Part shown: piece after piece, positions 7,557-16,283 of the stretch
Layout of the letters: every line of letters starts with the position of its first letter
Numbering within the stretch: position 1 is the first letter of the stretch
NCBI RefSeq assembly: GCF_010977555.1
Contig: NZ_CP048815.1
Coordinates: 2,968,501 to 3,032,500 of the forward strand
DNA: 64,000 bases
Origin: Caulobacter rhizosphaerae
Lineage (GTDB): Bacteria; Pseudomonadota; Alphaproteobacteria; Caulobacterales; Caulobacteraceae
Direction of reading: 5' to 3'
Program-made: the position numbers and the translations under genes
The notes under the pieces: generated by a model
Seen by the model: the letters and a program-made list of their open reading frames with translations, nothing else
Database searches by the model: none
What the model was told of the DNA's origin: nothing

Positions 7557-10183
7557 CGCGGAAGCTCCTGCTGGCCTTCGATCGTGAACGTCACCTCGTG
7601 ACCAGGCCCTTCGCCCGGCTGCCCGCCGCCCACGAACAGCGTGTACTGACCGGGGACCACTGCGCGCGCGCCGTTGCGGGCGACCTGAGAAAGGTCGCGG
7701 GGCGACAGCGTGAAGCGGACCTTGCGCCGCTCGCCGGGCTTCAGAGTCACCCGATCGAACCCGACCAGGGTGCGCAACAGCAGCCGATCGGCCTGCCGCC
7801 CGCGATAGTCCGCGGGCTTGGGCGGGATCAGATAGGCCTGGACCACCTCGTCCCCCGCCCGATCGCCGACGTTGGCCACCTGCGCCTCGACGATCAGATC
7901 CTCGCCGGCCTTCAGCGTGACCGATGAGACGCTGGGCACGCGGTAGTCGAAGCGGGTGTAGCTGAGGCCGTAGCCGAACGGATAGGTCGGTTCGCCATCG
8001 AAATATCGATAGGTTCGCCCCTTCATCGCGTATTCGACCAAGGGGGGCAGGTCACGCGCCGACTTGTAGAAGGTCACCGGTAGACGGCCGGACGGATTGT
8101 TCAAGCCCGCCAGGGTCTCGGCGATGGCCACGCCGCCGGACTGGCCCGGATACCAGGCCGCCAGGATCGCGTCGGCATGAGCCTTGACCCAGTCCAGCTC
8201 GACCGCTCCGCCGGAGGTCAGCACCACGACCAGGGGCTTGCCGGTGGCGGCCAGAGCTTCCAGCAGGCGCCGTTGCGGTGCGGGCAGCGCGATGTCGGTG
8301 CGGTCCCCGCCGTCGAAGCCGGGCACCGTGACCTGCAGCGCCTCGCCCTCGACGTCGGGGGAGAGGCCAACGACCGCCACCACCACCTCGGACTGGGCGG
8401 CGGCCTTGACGGCCTCGGCCAGCTGCGGGGCGGCCGGGGCGCGCCATTGCAGGCGCACGCCCTGGTCCTCGCCCGTGTGCGACAGTTCCAGGCGGATGCG
8501 GCGCGGACGCGTGTCGGCGAAGTTCAGCACGGCCTCGAGCGCCTTGCCCGAACCATCGTCGTCAACCACCAGCTTGTCGTCGACCCACAGCCGGACGGGA
8601 TCATGGCCCTTGCAGTCGAAACAGCGGGCGACGCCGACGACCAGAGCGTACTGGCCGGGCCCCGGCGGGACCAGCGCGCCGGTCCAGCGCACGCCGTAGC
8701 GGGCGGGATCCAGGCCCGGCGCCGGCGCGGCGCGATCCCAGTCGAAATTGACGACCCGGTCGGTGCGGGTCACGCGCGGTGCGCCGCTCAGTGCGGGATC
8801 GTCGAAATAGGCGCCGATCAGACCCTGGACCGCGTCCGAGCCGACGCCGGTGCGCAGCGCGGTTTCCGGCACGGCGACGGGCACGCCCTCGGCCACGGTC
8901 GAGCCTTGGGCATAGCGGATGTTCCCCTCGCCCCACTGGGCGCGCAGACCCCGCAGCGGCGTCACCGGGTCGACGGCCGTGCCGTGATAGTTGGCTTCCA
9001 GCACCTCCAGGGCGTCGGCGTCCGGCCCGATCACCGCGATCTTGGTCGTCACGGCCAACGGCAGGCGTTTCCGATCGTTCTTCAGCAGCACGATCGACTT
9101 GCGCGCCGCCTCCAGCGCCAAGGCGCGATGGGCGGGACTGTTCACGGCGTCAGCCCCGATCCTGGCGTAGGGGTTGGCTGGATCAGGCGCGAACAGCGCG
9201 CCCAACGCCGCGCGGCCCTCGAACAGCTGGACGACGGCGCGGTCGAGCATCGCCTCGTCGAGGTCCCCCCGGCGGACCGCCGCCGGCAACTGGGCGTAGG
9301 CGTTGCCGCAGTTCAGGTCGTCGCCGGCCACCAGAGCCGCAGCCGACGACGCGGCGTTGTCGAGGCGGAAATAATGGAACTGAGTCATGTCGTCGACTGC
9401 GTCGCAGTCGGAGACGACAAAGCCCTTGAAGCCCCAGTCGCGGCGCAGGGTCTCGTCCAGTAGCAGCGGCGAGGCGCAGGCCGGAAAGCCGTGGATGGCG
9501 TTGTAGGCGCACATCACCGAGCGCGCCCCGCCCTCGACCACCGCCTGGCGGAAGGCCGGCAGGTAGGTGGCCTCCAGGTCCTGCGGCGAGACATCGACAT
9601 CGAAGCCATGGCGGCCGGCCTCGGGTCCCGAATGGACCGCGAAGTGCTTGGGCGTGGCGATGGCGCGGGGGTGCTGCGGATCAGGCCCCTGGATCCCGCG
9701 CACGAAGGCGGCGGCAAGGGTCCCGGTCAGGTGTGGGTCCTCGCCATAGGTCTCTTGCCCTCGCCCCCAGCGCGGATCGCGATAGATGTTGATGTTCGGC
9801 GACCAGATCGTCAGGCCCTCGTAGCGGCCCGGGTCGCGGTCACCGACGGCGTTGAACTTGGCCCGCGCCTCGGTCGACACCGCCTCGCCGACCCGGCCCA
9901 TCAGGCCCTCGTCCCAGGTCGCGGCCAGGCCGATGGCCTGAGGGAAGACCGTGGCCGGACCGTTGCGGGCCAGGCCATGCAGGCCCTCGTTCCACCACTC
10001 GTAGCCGCGGATCCCCAGGCGCGGGATCGGCGGCGCGGCGCTTTGCAACTGGGCCGCCTTCTCCTCGAGGCTCAGGCGCGAGACCAGGTCCGCCGGGGTC
10101 TCGGCGGCCCAGGTTTTGGCCAGGGGGGCGGCAGTGGCGAACAGCAGCAGCAAGACCGTTAGGGCGTGGGGTCGAACCATCAT
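7553..10183 (-). CDS. GH3 beta-glycosidase (beta-xylosidase type) with PA14 insert
   Basis: 876 residues with a Sec signal peptide (hydrophobic residues 8-22). The N-terminal barrel has YEWWNEGLHG, RDPRWGRGQETYGEDP and PKHFAVHSGPE. The nucleophile is Asp259 in GFVVSDCDAV. The (alpha/beta)6 sandwich is interrupted by a PA14 domain at about residues 453-583 (GLIGAYFDDPALSG to GVRLQWRAP), and a fibronectin-III-like domain closes the protein. The WWNE and SDCDAV pattern is that of xylosidase-type GH3 enzymes. In Xanthomonas the GH3 enzyme of the N-glycan cluster removes core beta-1,2-xylose, which is the proposed role here. The stop overlaps the GH125 start by 4 bp; 6 bp separate it from the upstream GH2 gene. 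Confidence 0.93.
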   Translation of the reverse strand: MMVRPHALTVLLLLFATAAPLAKTWAAETPADLVSRLSLEEKAAQLQSAAPPIPRLGIRGYEWWNEGLHGLARNGPATVFPQAIGLAATWDEGLMGRVGEAVSTEARAKFNAVGDRDPGRYEGLTIWSPNINIYRDPRWGRGQETYGEDPHLTGTLAAAFVRGIQGPDPQHPRAIATPKHFAVHSGPEAGRHGFDVDVSPQDLEATYLPAFRQAVVEGGARSVMCAYNAIHGFPACASPLLLDETLRRDWGFKGFVVSDCDAVDDMTQFHYFRLDNAASSAAALVAGDDLNCGNAYAQLPAAVRRGDLDEAMLDRAVVQLFEGRAALGALFAPDPANPYARIGADAVNSPAHRALALEAARKSIVLLKNDRKRLPLAVTTKIAVIGPDADALEVLEANYHGTAVDPVTPLRGLRAQWGEGNIRYAQGSTVAEGVPVAVPETALRTGVGSDAVQGLIGAYFDDPALSGAPRVTRTDRVVNFDWDRAAPAPGLDPARYGVRWTGALVPPGPGQYALVVGVARCFDCKGHDPVRLWVDDKLVVDDDGSGKALEAVLNFADTRPRRIRLELSHTGEDQGVRLQWRAPAAPQLAEAVKAAAQSEVVVAVVGLSPDVEGEALQVTVPGFDGGDRTDIALPAPQRRLLEALAATGKPLVVVLTSGGAVELDWVKAHADAILAAWYPGQSGGVAIAETLAGLNNPSGRLPVTFYKSARDLPPLVEYAMKGRTYRYFDGEPTYPFGYGLSYTRFDYRVPSVSSVTLKAGEDLIVEAQVANVGDRAGDEVVQAYLIPPKPADYRGRQADRLLLRTLVGFDRVTLKPGERRKVRFTLSPRDLSQVARNGARAVVPGQYTLFVGGGQPGEGPGHEVTFTIEGQQELPR

Positions 10184-10189
10184 GCGCTC

Positions 10190-12829
10190 CTAGGGCGTCA
10201 CAGGCTTGGTGGCGCCATAGAGGCTGCGCAGGGTCAGGGCCCGCTTCAATTGGGCCAGCGAGGCCTTGGACGTCACCTGGACGGTGACAGCCTCGCCCGG
10301 GGGCAGGTCGAAGGCGTTGTCCGACAAGGTGGCGTCGAGGTCGCCGAAGCCCAACCAGACCGCCCGCGCCAGCTTGGCGGCCTTGACGGTCACGGCATAG
10401 CCGTCCGCCGTCTTCGACCAGGTCGCCCCCAGGCGCGGGTCCGGCAGGGCCATGGCCTTAGCCGGAACCTGTGTGACTATGCCGCGCGAGATCGTCCGGC
10501 CGTTCTCAATCAACTCGACCACGGCGAAGGTCCGGGCCGGATCGGCGCCCTTGAAAAGAGTCGCGTCCGGCAGGTCGGCGACCTGGGTGGCCGCCAGCGG
10601 CTTGAGCTCGGCGTCGGACGTGCTGTCCGACAGGACCTTGCCGTCGACATCCATCACCCGCACCCGCCAGCGGACCCCCGCGGCGGTCGTGCGGTCGGAC
10701 AGCAGGGTGATCGTCGTCGCGCCCTTGTCGTGCACGGCCGCGAGCGCGACTGAGGCGTAGAACCGGCGGGCATGGTACTGCAGCGCCTTCCAGCGGCCAT
10801 AATAGTCCACGCTGGACCAAGAGGCGCCCGGCCAGACGTCGTTGAGCTGCCAGTACAGCGAACCCATGGTCTGCGGCCGCGAGGATCGGTGGTGCAAGGC
10901 CGCCAGCTCGATACCTTCGGCCTGCATCACCTGGCTGAGATAGACGAAGTCCTCGAAGGTCTTCGGCTCGCCGTAGTTGCGGCGGATGTAGAACAGGATC
11001 CGCTCGTTGCCCTCGCCCTTGGCGTATTTCTGGTGGGCGCGCATGACTGTGGAATTGACCGACAAGTCCTTAGACCCGGCGACCGTCCTGAGCGTCCGTA
11101 TTTCCGGCTGCGACTGCAGGCCGTATTCAGACATGAAGCGCGGCGTGACGTGGAGATACTCCTCGACCGGCAGCGAGCCGCCCCAGACGCTCCAGTAGTG
11201 GCGATCGCCATCGGTCAGCAGGTCGGAAGCCCCGTCATAGTCCGTGCTGGGCGAACCGGCCCAGTAGGGCGTGTCGGGATCGTTCTCGGCGACCGCGCCG
11301 CGCAGCACCTGGCCGAACAAGGTGGTCATGCCGACGACGATGCGCTCGCGCTCCTCGGGCGGGATCGAGGTCTTGAAGGCGACCCGGTCGCTCCAGTTCT
11401 CCCAGCCGGTCTGCACCTCGTTGTTGCCGCTCCACAGCACGATGCTCGGATGGTCGCCCAGGCGCTTGACCTGCTCGACAGCCTCGATCCGGGTGTTCTC
11501 GCGGAACGCCACATCATAGGGCGGGATGGCGCCGCCGAACATGAAGTCCTGCCAGATCATCAAGCCCAATTCATCGGCCATCGCGTAGAAGGCGTCGCTC
11601 TGATAGTGGCCGCCGCCCCACATGCGCAGCATGTTCATGTTGGCGTCGCGAGCCGAGGTCAGGATCTGACGCATCTTTTCGTCGGTGACTCGCGGCGAGA
11701 AGCTGTCGAACGGGATCAGGTTGGCGCCCTTGGCGAACACCGGCACGCCGTTGACGACGAAGCCCATGCTCTTGCCCCAGGCGTCGGTCTCGCGGCGCAG
11801 CTCGACCGTGCGCAGGCCCGAGCGGCGCTCGGCCTTGGCTACCACCGCGCCGTCCAGGGCGACGGAAGCGCTGAAGCGGTAGAGGTTCTGAGCGCCGTAG
11901 CCTGCGGGCCACCACAGCTTGGGCGCGGCGATCGGCACGGGCACGGAAACGCGGTTCAGACCGGGCGCCAGGGTTACGGTCTGGCGGACAACGGGCAGCG
12001 CCGCGCCGTCGGGCGCGGTAGGCGTGACCGCCAGTTCGATCGTGCGCGTTCCGTCGGCCTCGATCTCGAACTCGGCCGAAAGGCGGGCGTGGTCGGCGGC
12101 GACCTGGTCCTGGCGGATGCGGAAGCCATCAATGCGCACCTCGTCCCAGGCCTCCAGCCGCACCTCGCGCCAGATGCCTTCGGTGACGTAGCGCGGCCCC
12201 CAGTCCCAGCCGTAGTGATAGGGCGATTTGCGGACATAGGTGGAGGTGTGCTTGGCCGGCGGCTCGTCACCGAACGCGGAGTCATAAGCGCCGGGCAGCA
12301 CATAGGGCTGCTTGAGCAGGTCAGGCTGCAGCTTCTTGATCGGTGACTTGAAGGTGATCGAGATCACGTTGGCGCCGGGCTTCAGCACCGCCTTGACGGG
12401 CACACGCCAACGGCGGTGCTGGTTGTCGGCCGACAGCAGCTTGACGCCGTTGACGAAGACTTCCGCGAAGGTGTCGAGGCCGTCGAACACCAGATCGACG
12501 TGATCGCGGTCCAGCAGGGCCGGGTCTGCGTCCAGCGTCCGCTGGTACTGCCAGTCGGCCAAGCCAATCCACTGCAGCTGCGCCTCGTTGGTTCCCGCGA
12601 ACGGATCGGGGATGCGGCCGGCGGCCAGCAGGTCGGTCTGCACCGTGCCGGGCACCGTCGCCGGCCGCCACTGCGCCGCCTCGGCTGCGTGGGTCTTGGC
12701 CGCGGCGTCGGCCGGATCAAGCCGGAAGCTCCAGCCCTGGTCCAGGCTTCGGGTTTCGACGGGTCCGGCCAGGGCGGTGGAACCCATGGCCGCTAGGGCG
12801 AAGGCGGAAAGCAGCGCGGATCGAAGCAT
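10190..12829 (-). CDS. GH2 beta-mannosidase
   Basis: 879 residues from the ATG at 12829, chosen because a signal peptide (MLRSALLSAFALAAMG) follows directly and AAGGCGAG lies upstream; an in-frame start 36 codons earlier would bury the signal. Domain order is that of BtMan2A-type beta-mannosidases: sugar-binding domain, immunoglobulin-like domain, barrel, C-terminal domains. The barrel shows LRMWGGGHYQSD, the acid/base Glu471 in LWSGNNEVQTGWENW and the nucleophile Glu568 in PRFMSEYG. Its likely role is to cleave Man-beta-1,4-GlcNAc after the alpha-mannoses and xylose are gone. It lies 26 bp after GH20. Confidence 0.93.
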   Translation of the reverse strand: MLRSALLSAFALAAMGSTALAGPVETRSLDQGWSFRLDPADAAAKTHAAEAAQWRPATVPGTVQTDLLAAGRIPDPFAGTNEAQLQWIGLADWQYQRTLDADPALLDRDHVDLVFDGLDTFAEVFVNGVKLLSADNQHRRWRVPVKAVLKPGANVISITFKSPIKKLQPDLLKQPYVLPGAYDSAFGDEPPAKHTSTYVRKSPYHYGWDWGPRYVTEGIWREVRLEAWDEVRIDGFRIRQDQVAADHARLSAEFEIEADGTRTIELAVTPTAPDGAALPVVRQTVTLAPGLNRVSVPVPIAAPKLWWPAGYGAQNLYRFSASVALDGAVVAKAERRSGLRTVELRRETDAWGKSMGFVVNGVPVFAKGANLIPFDSFSPRVTDEKMRQILTSARDANMNMLRMWGGGHYQSDAFYAMADELGLMIWQDFMFGGAIPPYDVAFRENTRIEAVEQVKRLGDHPSIVLWSGNNEVQTGWENWSDRVAFKTSIPPEERERIVVGMTTLFGQVLRGAVAENDPDTPYWAGSPSTDYDGASDLLTDGDRHYWSVWGGSLPVEEYLHVTPRFMSEYGLQSQPEIRTLRTVAGSKDLSVNSTVMRAHQKYAKGEGNERILFYIRRNYGEPKTFEDFVYLSQVMQAEGIELAALHHRSSRPQTMGSLYWQLNDVWPGASWSSVDYYGRWKALQYHARRFYASVALAAVHDKGATTITLLSDRTTAAGVRWRVRVMDVDGKVLSDSTSDAELKPLAATQVADLPDATLFKGADPARTFAVVELIENGRTISRGIVTQVPAKAMALPDPRLGATWSKTADGYAVTVKAAKLARAVWLGFGDLDATLSDNAFDLPPGEAVTVQVTSKASLAQLKRALTLRSLYGATKPVTP

Positions 12830-12855
12830 GGTCTGGTCTCGCCTTGGGGACTTGA

Positions 12856-15177
12856 TCAGTTGGAAGAGCGGGGCGTCAGGGCCAGGGCCTCGACCGCGTA
12901 GAAAGGGCCAGACAGCGGCGCGGTGAACAACAGGCAAAGGTCGGAATCGCCCGTGCCCGACGGCAAGGCGCCCTGGAACTTCAACCGGTTGTCGGCCGTG
13001 GCCGGATCGGGCAGCGGGAAGGTCGCGACCACCGTCCCCTCACAGCCGCCCGCGCGCACGACCAGTTCGCCGAACCGCGTGGCGTTGTAGTGCCAGCGGA
13101 CCTTGTCGGTGTCCGCCGCCAGGCCGTAGTGACGGGGCACGCGCGCGACCTTGACCTCGAACCCGCCGGCCAGGTCGAGCGGCGCGGCCGGGTACATCGC
13201 GCAGGTGTCGAACAGGTTGACGTTGAAGGCCGGCGCGTCGGCCTGAGCTTCCGAGGTCAGCGGCACGCGCAGGCCCAGCGCCCCCTTCGGACAGGCCGTC
13301 AGTTCGGTATTGCTCCGGGTCAGCAGCGCGTTCCGGCCAAGGTCGAAAGACTGCGGCTCGGCGGTCGGGCGACCGTCGGCGGCGAACGCGGCCGCGCGAA
13401 CCGTGGTCCCCACCGGAACCTTGAGCGGCTTGCCGTACAGCGCCGAACGCCCCGTCGGCGTCTTGCCGTCCAGCGTGTAGCGGATCTGGCCGAAGCCGGT
13501 CTGGGTCGACAGGGCCAGGGTGGCCTGTCCCGAGCGTAGCGCCGCGCCGCGACCACCGTCCAAGGCGAAATTGATCGCGAAGGCGCCGTCGGCCGCGTTG
13601 ATTCCCTGGCGGGCGTAGCGCAGGCGCTGGATGTCCAGGCGATTCAGGAAGCCCGACCAGTCGCGCCGATCCTTGGGCGACCATGTGATCTCCGAAACCG
13701 CGTCCAGGCGCGGGAAGATCGCGTGACGCACCTGCGACGGCGTCACCAGGTATTCCGTCCAGGCGTTGGCCTGAGCGCCCAGCACGTGGCCGGCCTTGTC
13801 GGGGGCGATGCCCTTGGGCATCGGCTCGTAGGCGTAGACGTCCTTCAGGGTCACGATCGACAGCCGGCCGGGCGGCTCGTCGGCGCGGTTGCTCTGCAAG
13901 CTGTCCAGGTACAGTGTCGGGGCCGGCGACAGCACCACGTCGTGACCCGCATTGGCGGCGTCGATCGCCCCCTGCTCGCCCCGCCACGACATCACCGAGG
14001 CCGAGGTCGGCAGGCCGCCCTCGAGGATTTCGTCCCAGCCGATCAGCCGCCGGCCATGTGACGCCAGGTATTGGCCCAGATGCTCGATGAACCAGCTCTG
14101 CATCTCGTGCTCGTTCTTCAGGCCCAGTTCGCGCATGCGGGCCTGGACGGCGGGCGAACTTTGCCACTGGTCCTTGATCGCCTCGTCGCCGCCCACGTGG
14201 ATGTAGGTCGAGGGGAACAGGTCCATCAGCTCGTCCAGCACGCCTTCGATGAAGGTCAGGCTGGGCTGGTCGACGTCGAACAGGTAGGGGTTCACGCCCC
14301 AGTCGACGCTGACGGGCGGGCGGTCGCCGAAGACCCCGATCTCGGGATAGGCGGCGACCGCGGCCTGGGCGTGGCCCGGCAGGTCGATTTCCGGCACGAT
14401 GGTCACCGACCGTTCTCGCGCATAGGCCACCAGGTCGCGGATCTGGTCCTGGGTGTAGAAGCCGCCATAGGGCTGGGCCGAGGGGGCCTCGCCCGCCGTC
14501 GGCGGTGTGCGCCAGGCGCCGATTTCCGTCAGCTTGGGATAGCGCTTGATCTCGACCCGCCAGCCCTGGTCGTCGGACAGGTGCAGATGCAGCACGTTCA
14601 TCTTGTGCGCCGCCATGGCATCGATCAGCGGCTTCAGCGACTCGGCCGGCTGGAAGTGGCGGGCCACGTCGACCATGATCCCGCGCCAGGCGAAGCGCGG
14701 TTGGTCGCGAACGGTCAGGGCCGGAACCTTGACCGGGCGACCGAACGCCGCGTCGGGGCTGAGCAGCTGGGCCAGGGTCATGGCGCCGTACAACAGGCCG
14801 GCGTCGTCCTTGGCGGCGATGCGCGCCCCCTTAGGCGTCACGGTCAGCACGTAGCCTTCGGCCGCACTCACCGACGGATCCCGGATCAGGACGATGATCC
14901 CGGCCCCGCCCTCTTGCGCGACGAGGTCCAGGCCCCGCGTCTGCTTGACCTGGCCGGCCAGCAGCCGCGCGGCAGACAGGGCGGCGGCGTCGCCGGCCGG
15001 GACCGAGATCACGGCCCCAGAGCGGACGGCGAGCGCACCACGTCCCGGGGTCAGCTCGGCTGGGACTGGAATGATCGGCGCCGGCGAGGGCGCGGCCAAT
15101 GCGGTGCCCGCAGCCAGGGCCAGGGAAAGAGCCGCAAAGCTGGCGGTCGCGAAACGGTGAGCGGGTCGCATCGGCAA
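12856..15177 (-). CDS. GH20 beta-N-acetylhexosaminidase
   Basis: 773 residues with an N-terminal Sec signal peptide ending near ALAAP. Domain 2 (residues about 35-155) precedes the barrel, which has RGIMVDVARHF, LHLHLSDDQGWR, PEIDLPGHAQA and the catalytic pair Asp331-Glu332 in YIHVGGDEAI; GWDEILEGG follows. Substrate-assisted cleavage of terminal beta-GlcNAc is the family reaction. A long C-terminal part after residue 540 carries a chitobiase-like beta domain and a further beta-rich segment. Expected targets are antennary GlcNAc and GlcNAc freed from chitobiose. The start is 3 bp from the GH18 stop. Confidence 0.95.
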   Translation of the reverse strand: MPMRPAHRFATASFAALSLALAAGTALAAPSPAPIIPVPAELTPGRGALAVRSGAVISVPAGDAAALSAARLLAGQVKQTRGLDLVAQEGGAGIIVLIRDPSVSAAEGYVLTVTPKGARIAAKDDAGLLYGAMTLAQLLSPDAAFGRPVKVPALTVRDQPRFAWRGIMVDVARHFQPAESLKPLIDAMAAHKMNVLHLHLSDDQGWRVEIKRYPKLTEIGAWRTPPTAGEAPSAQPYGGFYTQDQIRDLVAYARERSVTIVPEIDLPGHAQAAVAAYPEIGVFGDRPPVSVDWGVNPYLFDVDQPSLTFIEGVLDELMDLFPSTYIHVGGDEAIKDQWQSSPAVQARMRELGLKNEHEMQSWFIEHLGQYLASHGRRLIGWDEILEGGLPTSASVMSWRGEQGAIDAANAGHDVVLSPAPTLYLDSLQSNRADEPPGRLSIVTLKDVYAYEPMPKGIAPDKAGHVLGAQANAWTEYLVTPSQVRHAIFPRLDAVSEITWSPKDRRDWSGFLNRLDIQRLRYARQGINAADGAFAINFALDGGRGAALRSGQATLALSTQTGFGQIRYTLDGKTPTGRSALYGKPLKVPVGTTVRAAAFAADGRPTAEPQSFDLGRNALLTRSNTELTACPKGALGLRVPLTSEAQADAPAFNVNLFDTCAMYPAAPLDLAGGFEVKVARVPRHYGLAADTDKVRWHYNATRFGELVVRAGGCEGTVVATFPLPDPATADNRLKFQGALPSGTGDSDLCLLFTAPLSGPFYAVEALALTPRSSN

Positions 15178-15180
15178 TCC

Positions 15181-16254
15181 TTAGCGCTTGACCACGGGAA
15201 GGACGTCCCAGACGGCGGGATCCTCGGACCCCAGCACCCAGGCGCTGAACCCGGCCAGGCCCTGTTGCTTGACCACCTCGTAGCGGGCCTTGAAGCTGCG
15301 GGCGTCCGGCATCGACACCCACTCGTTCATCTGGTCGCGGTAGAGCACGTACCAGCTTTCCTTCTGGACCTCGTCCCACTGGACCTTCACGCCGTATTCA
15401 CGCGCCATCGGCATGGACTCGTCTGCGTCGAAATAGACGCCGCTGATGTTGACGGCTTCAGTCCCGTCGGGGCGCACCGGATTGTCGGCGAACCAGCGGT
15501 AGCCGTAGAGCGGGATGCCCAGCGAGATCTTCTCGCGCGGGATCACCTTCAGGGCGTAGTCGAGGTTCTCCATCACCCAGGGCATGCCGCCGACCGGGCC
15601 TGGCGGGGTCCAGCGCGTGTGCTGGTCATAGGTCATCAGGCTGACCTCGTCGGCGATCTTGCCCAAGGCCTCGATGTCATAGGCGCCGCGCCAGTATTCC
15701 CACATCCACTTGGAATAGGCGCCCTTGCCCGGATGGCCGGGGGCGTTGGGCACGACGGCCACGCCCATGGTGAAGCCGGCGGCGTGCAGGGCGTCGGCGG
15801 TCTGCTTGGCCATCAGGGTAAAGGCGTCGCGGTCCAGATAGCTGATGTTCTCGAAGTCGAAGTGGAAGCCGACATAGCCGTTGGCCTTGGCCTCACGAAC
15901 CAGGGCCTCGATCATCGCCTTCTTGGCCGCCTCGTTCTGCATCAGCTGGTGCAGGCCGGCGCGGTCGGTCAGCGAGATGATCGGCATCACCGGCAGGCGC
16001 GCGGCCTTGGCCTTGGCCAGGATCCCCGGATTGGGGGCTCCAGTGACCAGGCCGTCCTTGGACACCCCGTACCAGGTCGGCACCAGCAGGCCGATCTTGT
16101 CGATATGCTGCTCGAAGGAGCGCGTCGATTTGGGCGTTTCCATCAAATAGAACAGCGCCACGGGCTGGGTGGCCTGGCCCTGGGCCTGGGCTGCGCCGGC
16201 AAAAGCGGTCCCCAAGGCGGCGGCGAGAAGTACGCGGGTCAGGATGCGGCGCAT
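15181..16254 (-). CDS. GH18 glycosidase, probable endo-beta-N-acetylglucosaminidase or chitobiase
   Basis: 357 residues from the ATG at 16254; the reading frame stays open far upstream inside the GH29 gene, but a signal peptide (MRRILTRVLLAAALGTAFAG) marks this start. The GH18 barrel carries the DxE catalytic element in GFHFDFENI (Asp133, Glu135), plus SLMTYDQHTRW and GIPLYGYRW, as in compact YaaH-like GH18 proteins. In this operon the expected substrate is the GlcNAc-beta-1,4-GlcNAc core of an N-glycan, but a chitinase-like activity cannot be excluded. The catalytic pair is intact although the usual first Asp of DxxDxDxE is replaced. Confidence 0.88.
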   Translation of the reverse strand: MRRILTRVLLAAALGTAFAGAAQAQGQATQPVALFYLMETPKSTRSFEQHIDKIGLLVPTWYGVSKDGLVTGAPNPGILAKAKAARLPVMPIISLTDRAGLHQLMQNEAAKKAMIEALVREAKANGYVGFHFDFENISYLDRDAFTLMAKQTADALHAAGFTMGVAVVPNAPGHPGKGAYSKWMWEYWRGAYDIEALGKIADEVSLMTYDQHTRWTPPGPVGGMPWVMENLDYALKVIPREKISLGIPLYGYRWFADNPVRPDGTEAVNISGVYFDADESMPMAREYGVKVQWDEVQKESWYVLYRDQMNEWVSMPDARSFKARYEVVKQQGLAGFSAWVLGSEDPAVWDVLPVVKR

Positions 16255-16283
16255 GACGGCCCTTTCACTCAGGCGAAGTTCGA

